A stretch of DNA of 64,000 nucleotides, taken from the NCBI RefSeq assembly GCF_015751765.1, contig NZ_JADOTX010000001.1:6882001-6946000 (forward strand), in the 5' to 3' direction. Under the pieces are notes generated by a model. The model did no database searches. It saw only the letters and a program-made list of their open reading frames with translations, and was not told the origin of the DNA. The DNA comes from Micromonospora ureilytica (GTDB lineage Bacteria; Actinomycetota; Actinomycetes; Mycobacteriales; Micromonosporaceae). The position numbers were made by a program, and so were the translations under genes. This document shows positions 59,454 through 64,000 of the stretch, one piece after another. Numbering within the stretch: position 1 is the first letter of the stretch; each line of letters opens with the position of its first letter.

Positions 59454-59978
59454 TCAGGAGCCGGCTCCCGGTCGACGTCGGCCGCCGGCCATCCCGAGCA
59501 CGATCGCGGTGGCCACCAACGCCACGCCACCGAGCACCAGTAGCGAGCCGGTGCCGCGACCGCCGGCCATTCCGCCGCCACCGGTCGCCGGCCCCTTGCT
59601 GGGTGAGGCCATGTTCAGCACGGTCAGAGTGGTTGACGCCGTCTGACCGTTCTCGCAGCGTAGGTCAACCGGGTAGTCACCGGCTGGCTTGTCGCGCGCA
59701 ATGGTGACCTGACCGGTCAGGAAGCCCTTGTCCGGTTTGAGCATCACGTGCCCGAACGCGTCGGAGTGCACGTTGGACTGGCGGTTGTTGTTGTCGTTGT
59801 CGCAGCTCGCCTTGATGCTGACCCGGCTGCCGGCCTGGGCGCTGTTCGGTGTCACCTCGACGAAGACGTTCTCGCCGGCCCGCGCCGGTGCGACCGACAA
59901 CAGGACGAACGCCCCGACCAGCCCCACAAGTGTCAGTACGGACGAGAGCGCGCGGTTGATCGTGCGGATTCCCTGCAT
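59454..59978 (-). CDS. Secreted protein with C-terminal membrane anchor
   Basis: 174 residues from ATG 59978 (MQGIRTINRALSSVLTLVG); the longer in-frame start would precede the signal peptide. Signal cleavage near ARAG. A beta domain follows (VFVEVTPNSAQAGSRVSIKA, then DNDNNNRQSNV, two Cys for a disulfide), then a Gly-rich linker and a final hydrophobic helix (SLLVLGGVALVATAIVLGM) with a short basic tail. This is the plan of a sortase substrate, but no LPXTG-like signal is visible. Co-operonic with the sortase. Confidence 0.75.
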   Translation of the reverse strand: MQGIRTINRALSSVLTLVGLVGAFVLLSVAPARAGENVFVEVTPNSAQAGSRVSIKASCDNDNNNRQSNVHSDAFGHVMLKPDKGFLTGQVTIARDKPAGDYPVDLRCENGQTASTTLTVLNMASPSKGPATGGGGMAGGRGTGSLLVLGGVALVATAIVLGMAGGRRRPGAGS

Positions 59979-60074
59979 GATTTCCCCCCAACCGGCGACG
60001 ACCGCCGGAACCCTCCCCTGGGCACGGGCGCTGCTTTCCCGCTGGCGCAAAGGCAAACCCGCAGGGTGCGCGAG

Positions 60075-60539
60075 TCAGCGTGGGCGAGGGACGGGCCCAG
60101 TGGCGGGGAGGGGGGTTACGGGCTGCCAGTTCAGCGGGGAGGAGAGGACCATCGTGCTCGACGGTTGGCCGTACGGGGCGAGACGGTCGATGACCCCCTC
60201 GAAGGCGCCGATCGAGCCGGCGGCGACCTTCAGCATGCTGCACGCGTCCCCGGTGATCCGGTGGATCTCCAGGATCTCCGGCCAGCCCGCCACCGCCGGG
60301 TCGTGCAGGATGCATCGCGCGCCGTAGCAGGACATTCGGATCAGCGCGACAACGGTACGGCCGGCGCGGCTCAGGTCGACGTGGGCGTGGTAGCCGGTGA
60401 TGACCCCGGTTTCCTCCAGCCGGCGGACCCGCTCCGCGACCGACGGTGGCGACAGGTGCACCCGCCGGGACAACTCGCTGAAGGAGAGCCGCGCGTCGGC
60501 CTGCAACTCGCGCAGCAGCGCCCAGTCCATGTCGTCCAC
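60075..60539 (-). CDS. Lrp/AsnC family regulator
   Basis: 154 residues from GTG 60539; ATG 60530 is possible. HTH: MDWALLRELQADARLSFSEL, then SRRVHLSPPSVAERVRRLEE. A ligand-binding RAM domain follows (GYHAHVDLSRAGRTVVALIR, then ILHDPAVAGWPEILEIHRITG). Lrp/AsnC proteins bind amino acids as octamers. It is divergent from kynA, so it probably responds to tryptophan or kynurenine and controls that operon. The two Cys in RMSCYGARCILH are unusual. Confidence 0.9.
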   Translation of the reverse strand: MDDMDWALLRELQADARLSFSELSRRVHLSPPSVAERVRRLEETGVITGYHAHVDLSRAGRTVVALIRMSCYGARCILHDPAVAGWPEILEIHRITGDACSMLKVAAGSIGAFEGVIDRLAPYGQPSSTMVLSSPLNWQPVTPLPATGPVPRPR

Positions 60540-60684
60540 GCTCAGACCTTACTTTCGTGAACCGACTTCGCCTAGTTGCCTTTGGTTTGCCAGGAGAAGG
60601 CGGTGAGAGCCGTTGATTCGGCATTCCGCAGGCCGATCCGACCGCGAGATCATGACCTCGGCTATTCCGGGGGAGGGAGACGAG

Positions 60685-61590
60685 ATGGTGGATCAGACGG
60701 AGCGGCGGGCGCCGAACCGCCGTGCCACGGTGCAGCCGGTGACCCCCGGACAGCGTGCCGAGCAGGCGGCGCGCACCGGTGGCGAGCCGACGCTGGAGTT
60801 CGCCGACATGGTGCCGTACGACGCGTACGTGCAGGCCAGTGCCCTGCACAAGATGCAGCACCCGCTCAGCAGCGACCCGGGCGAGATGTCCTTCCTGATG
60901 GTCAGCCAGATCATGGAGCTGTACTTCGGGCTGACCTGCCACGAACTGCGGGAGACCCAGCGGCTGATCCGCGCCGACCAGATCTGGGAGGCGCTGGCCC
61001 CGCTGGGCCGAGCCAAGCTGCACCTGGAAGGGCTCAACGCCGCCTGGCAGGGCCTGCGCTGGATGAGCCCGGCCGACTTCAACAGGTTCCGCAACCTGCT
61101 CGGCGAGGCCTCCGGCTTCCAGTCGGCGATGTACCGGCAGTTGGAATTCCTACTCGGGTTGCGCGACTCGACGCTGATCCGCCCGTTCCGCCGGCAGGCC
61201 GAGGTGCACGCCGCGCTGAGCGCCGCGCTGACCACCCCGAGCCTCTGGGATGACGTGCTCGCGCTGCTCGCTCGACGCGGCTTCGACCTTCCCGACGACC
61301 TGCTCGACCGGGACGTGGCCGTCGAACACGACCCGCACCCGTTGGTCGAGGCGGCCTGGGTACGGATCTACGACGACGCCAGCCCGGACAACCACCTGCG
61401 GCTGCTCGGCGAGGCGCTGAGCGCTGTCGCCGAGGAGTTCGGCGACTGGCGCTGGAACCATGTCAAGGCGGTGCAGCGGACGATGGGTGCCAAGGTCGGC
61501 AGCGGCGGCTCCGCCGGCCTGGCGTGGTTGCAGCGCAGCATGGCCCGGGTGGTCTTCCCGGAGCTGTGGTCGGCCCGCACCGCGATGTGA
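60685..61590 (+). CDS. kynA: Tryptophan 2,3-dioxygenase
   Basis: 301 residues from ATG 60685, with GGGAGGGAGA upstream; the frame is open to 60613. Heme enzyme that opens the indole ring of tryptophan, the first step to N-formylkynurenine. Family motifs: LHKMQHPLSSDPGEMSFLMV, then ELYFGLTCHELRE (heme-side and substrate-binding region), DFNRFRNLLGEASGFQS, MYRQLEFLLGLRDS and the C-terminal WRWNHVKAVQRTMGAKVGSG with SGLAWLQRSM. Heme-ligand His is in this last part or near the N-terminus. First gene of the kyn operon. Confidence 0.93.
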   Translation: MVDQTERRAPNRRATVQPVTPGQRAEQAARTGGEPTLEFADMVPYDAYVQASALHKMQHPLSSDPGEMSFLMVSQIMELYFGLTCHELRETQRLIRADQIWEALAPLGRAKLHLEGLNAAWQGLRWMSPADFNRFRNLLGEASGFQSAMYRQLEFLLGLRDSTLIRPFRRQAEVHAALSAALTTPSLWDDVLALLARRGFDLPDDLLDRDVAVEHDPHPLVEAAWVRIYDDASPDNHLRLLGEALSAVAEEFGDWRWNHVKAVQRTMGAKVGSGGSAGLAWLQRSMARVVFPELWSARTAM

Positions 61591-61604
61591 CCGGAGAGCG
61601 AGAC

Positions 61605-62885
61605 ATGTACACCTCAGCAGAAGAAGCGCATCGCCGCGACGAGGCCGACCCCGGCCACCGGCACCTGTTCCACGTGCCACCGGCCGACGGCGGCGACCAC
61701 CCGGAGTCGGCGTACCTGGCCGGCAACTCGCTCGGCCTGCAACCTCGGGCCACCCGCGACGAACTCCTGGCCGACCTGGACGCGTGGGGGCGGCTCGGCG
61801 TGGAGGGGCACCTGGAGGCGGAGCGCGCCTGGCTGCCGTACCACGAGTTGTTGACCGGGCCGGCCGCGCGACTGGTCGGCGCCCGGCCCACGGAGGCCGT
61901 GGTGATGAACTCGCTCACTGTCAACCTGCACCTGCTGATGGTGAGTTTCTACCGACCGGCCGGCGCGCGCACCCGCATCGTCATCGAGGACGCCGCGTTC
62001 CCCTCGGACAGCTACGCAGTGCGCAGCCAGGCGCGGTTCCACGGCCTGGACCCGGACGACACGGTGGTCCGGCTGCGTCCGCGCGACGGTGAGGACGCCC
62101 TGCGCACCGAGGACGTGACGGACTACCTGGCCGCCGAGGGCGACCGGGTGGCGCTGCTGCTGCTCGGCGGGGTCAACTACCTCACCGGCGAGCTGCTGGA
62201 CATCCCGGCGATCACGGCTGCCGGCCGGGCCGCCGGCGCGGTGGTCGGTTGGGACCTGGCCCACGCGGTCGGCAACGTGCCGCTGGCCCTGCACGACTGG
62301 GACGTCGACTTCGCCGCGTGGTGCTCCTACAAGTACCTGAACTCCGGCCCGGGCGCCCTGGCGGGCGTCTTCGTGCACGAGCGGCACCTCGGCGACGAGT
62401 CCCTGCCCCGCTTCGAGGGATGGTGGAGCACCGCGGCGACCACCCGGTTCGAGATGACGCCGGTGTCCCGGCCACCGGCCACCGTGGAGGCCTGGCAGAT
62501 CTCCAACCCGCCGATCTTTGCGATGGGCCCGGTGCGTACCTCGCTGGAGCTGTTCGACGCTGTGGGAATGACCGCGCTGCGCGCCCGCAGCCAGCGCCTC
62601 ACCGGCTGGCTGGAGTCGCTGCTCGACGAGGTGACCGTCGGTCGACCGCTGCGGGTGGTCACCCCGCGCGACCCGGCCCGCCGGGGCTGCCAGCTCTCCG
62701 TGCGCATCGGGTCCGGCAGCGCCGCCGAGCTGACCAAACGCCTACGGTACGAACACGGGGTCATCGCCGACGCCCGCGAACCGGATGTCGTCCGGTTCGC
62801 CCCGGTGCCGCTGTACTCCACGTACCTCGACTGCTGGCGGGCCGCCACCGCGCTGGCGTCCACCGTCGGGCAGGTGACCTCATGA
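61605..62885 (+). CDS. kynU: Kynureninase
   Basis: 426 residues from ATG 61605, 14 bases after kynA. PLP enzyme that splits 3-hydroxykynurenine or kynurenine to give anthranilate or 3-hydroxyanthranilate plus alanine. Motifs: AYLAGNSLGLQPRATRDELL, VVMNSLTVNLHLLMVSFYRP, GWDLAHAVGNVPLALHDWDV and the Lys in WCSYKYLNSGPGALAG. The next gene overlaps by 4 bases, so the three enzymes are co-translated. No formamidase gene is seen here. Confidence 0.95.
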   Translation: MYTSAEEAHRRDEADPGHRHLFHVPPADGGDHPESAYLAGNSLGLQPRATRDELLADLDAWGRLGVEGHLEAERAWLPYHELLTGPAARLVGARPTEAVVMNSLTVNLHLLMVSFYRPAGARTRIVIEDAAFPSDSYAVRSQARFHGLDPDDTVVRLRPRDGEDALRTEDVTDYLAAEGDRVALLLLGGVNYLTGELLDIPAITAAGRAAGAVVGWDLAHAVGNVPLALHDWDVDFAAWCSYKYLNSGPGALAGVFVHERHLGDESLPRFEGWWSTAATTRFEMTPVSRPPATVEAWQISNPPIFAMGPVRTSLELFDAVGMTALRARSQRLTGWLESLLDEVTVGRPLRVVTPRDPARRGCQLSVRIGSGSAAELTKRLRYEHGVIADAREPDVVRFAPVPLYSTYLDCWRAATALASTVGQVTS

Positions 62886-64000
62886 CCGCGCGGCGCGACG
62901 AGGTCGCGATCATCGGCGCCGGGCTGGCCGGCTGTCTGGCGGCCTGCTTCCTGGCCCGGCGTGGTTACCCGGTGGCCCTCTACGAGCGTCGCTCCGACCC
63001 GCGTGCCGGCAGCGCCGAGCGAGGTCGCTCGATCAACCTGGCGCTCTCCGAGCGCGGCCTGGACGCGTTGCGCAGGATCGGGCTGGCCGAGCAGGTGATG
63101 ACCGACGCGCTGCCGATGCGCGGCCGGATGATCCACCCGGTCGAGGGCGAGCAGCAGTTCCAGTCGTACAGCGCGGCCGGCGACCGGGCGATCAACTCGA
63201 TCAGCCGGGGTGCGCTGAACAACGCCCTGCTGGACGAGGCCGCCGCGCTGCCCGGGGTGCGGGTCGTCTTCGACCACCGGCTGGTCGGGCTCGACCCGAC
63301 CGACGGCGCCCTGAGCTTCGAGACCCCGCAGGGTCCGGTCGCGGCGAAGGCGTCGGTCGTGCTGGGTGCCGACGGCGCCGGCTCCGCGGTGCGTGGGCAA
63401 CTGCTGGCGTACGGGCTGCTGGACGAGAGCGTGGACTTCCTCGACTACGGCTACAAGGAGTTGACGATTCCGCCGCTGGGCGGGGACTTCGCCCTGGACC
63501 CGGACGCGCTGCACATCTGGCCGCGGGGCACCTCGATGATGATCGCGCTGCCGAACCCGGACCGCTCCTTCACCTGCACGCTGTTCTGGCCCAACGACGG
63601 TGCCGGCAGCTTCGCCTCGCTGACCAGCCCGGCGGAGATCGAACGGCACTTCACCGAGCACTATCCGGACGTGGTGCCGCTGGCCCCGAACCTGGTGGAC
63701 GACTACCAGCACAACCCGGTGGGCGTGCTCGGCACGGTGCGCTGCGCCCCCTGGCAGGTGAACGGGAAGGTCGGCCTGCTTGGCGACGCGGCGCACGCCA
63801 TCGTGCCGTTCTACGGCCAGGGCGCCAACTGCGCTTTCGAGGACGTGGTGGAGCTGGACCGCTGCCTGGACGAGTGCGCCGACGACTGGTTGTCGGCGCT
63901 GCCGTTGTTCCAGCGGCGCCGACAGGAGAACGTCGAGGCCATCGCGACGATGGCGCTCACCAACTTCGTGGAGATGCGGGACAAGGTCGCCTCCCCGGTC
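62882..64000 (+). CDS. kmo: Kynurenine 3-monooxygenase, 3' end outside window (partial)
   Basis: ATG 62882, overlapping the kynU stop; at least 373 residues and still open at the right edge. FAD-dependent hydroxylase: VAIIGAGLAGCLAACFLA (dinucleotide fold), YERRSDPR, GRSINLALSERGLDALRRIG, VLGADGAGSAVRG and the FAD motif LLGDAAHAIVPFYGQGANC. It converts kynurenine to 3-hydroxykynurenine. With kynA and kynU it makes 3-hydroxyanthranilate, for NAD synthesis, degradation or as a building block of a secondary metabolite. Confidence 0.95.
   Translation, partial: MTARRDEVAIIGAGLAGCLAACFLARRGYPVALYERRSDPRAGSAERGRSINLALSERGLDALRRIGLAEQVMTDALPMRGRMIHPVEGEQQFQSYSAAGDRAINSISRGALNNALLDEAAALPGVRVVFDHRLVGLDPTDGALSFETPQGPVAAKASVVLGADGAGSAVRGQLLAYGLLDESVDFLDYGYKELTIPPLGGDFALDPDALHIWPRGTSMMIALPNPDRSFTCTLFWPNDGAGSFASLTSPAEIERHFTEHYPDVVPLAPNLVDDYQHNPVGVLGTVRCAPWQVNGKVGLLGDAAHAIVPFYGQGANCAFEDVVELDRCLDECADDWLSALPLFQRRRQENVEAIATMALTNFVEMRDKVASPV

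Overview
The window is high-GC actinobacterial DNA. Its ligases, trehalose enzymes, cobalamin genes, class F sortase and EttA, together with GTG starts and TANNNT-type leaderless promoters, point to the Micromonosporaceae, most likely Micromonospora. The genus is an inference from overall gene content, not from a marker gene.

Bases 1-19384 are accessory DNA at a tRNA-Arg(TCT) gene. A 45-bp direct repeat (2286-2330 and 19311-19355, the second copy forming the 3' end of the intact tRNA at 19312-19384) bounds a 17-kb actinomycete integrative and conjugative element (AICE). It has a left, rightward transfer operon (2547-8230). This encodes DUF6907-like proteins, several membrane proteins, an SpdB-like protein and an FtsK/TraB-type DNA translocase, with a cluster of TGGTCGCG repeats just downstream that looks like a clt transfer site. 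A leftward operon holds xis, a prim-pol/helicase replication protein and a chain of overlapping small genes. A rightward pair of a small HTH protein and a tyrosine integrase abuts attR. The middle carries phage-type cargo: a lone tail tape-measure protein (8857-11142) and, upstream of it, a scaffold-like small protein with LFPP repeats. Left of attL is a second integrase fused to a C-terminal GntR domain, with a frameshift near its N-terminus. It is probably the end of an older element at the same tRNA, so the site may hold tandem elements.

From 19.4 kb onward the DNA reads as chromosome. Three cobalamin clusters (cobD-cobQ; a CobB-like gene with GNAT; cobC-like-cobT-cysG/cobA) lie in 23-41 kb. 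Between them are an HPF-like ribosome factor, an SSB with DnaA boxes upstream, a rhodanese, a kinase, an M48 peptidase, an M20 dipeptidase, an ATP-dependent DNA ligase, a SURF1 protein and a class A PBP. From 42 to 46 kb is a trehalose pair: OtsA and an OtsB fused to a GH15 glycosidase. From 46 to 58 kb come a single-chain antitoxin-PIN fusion, EttA, a thioesterase, a YbjN protein, a truncated globin, an MFS pump, an MscS channel, a Nudix protein, an HNH nuclease, an erythromycin-esterase/MerR divergent pair and a VapBC pair with a palindromic operator.

The right end has a class F sortase with a secreted membrane-anchored protein, then an Lrp/AsnC regulator divergent from kynA-kynU-kmo (tryptophan to 3-hydroxyanthranilate); kmo runs off the window. 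Several intergenic regions hold strong palindromes sharing a GATCTTG core, including a tandemly duplicated 87-bp unit at 25.8-26.2 kb. They look like a dispersed extragenic repeat family.
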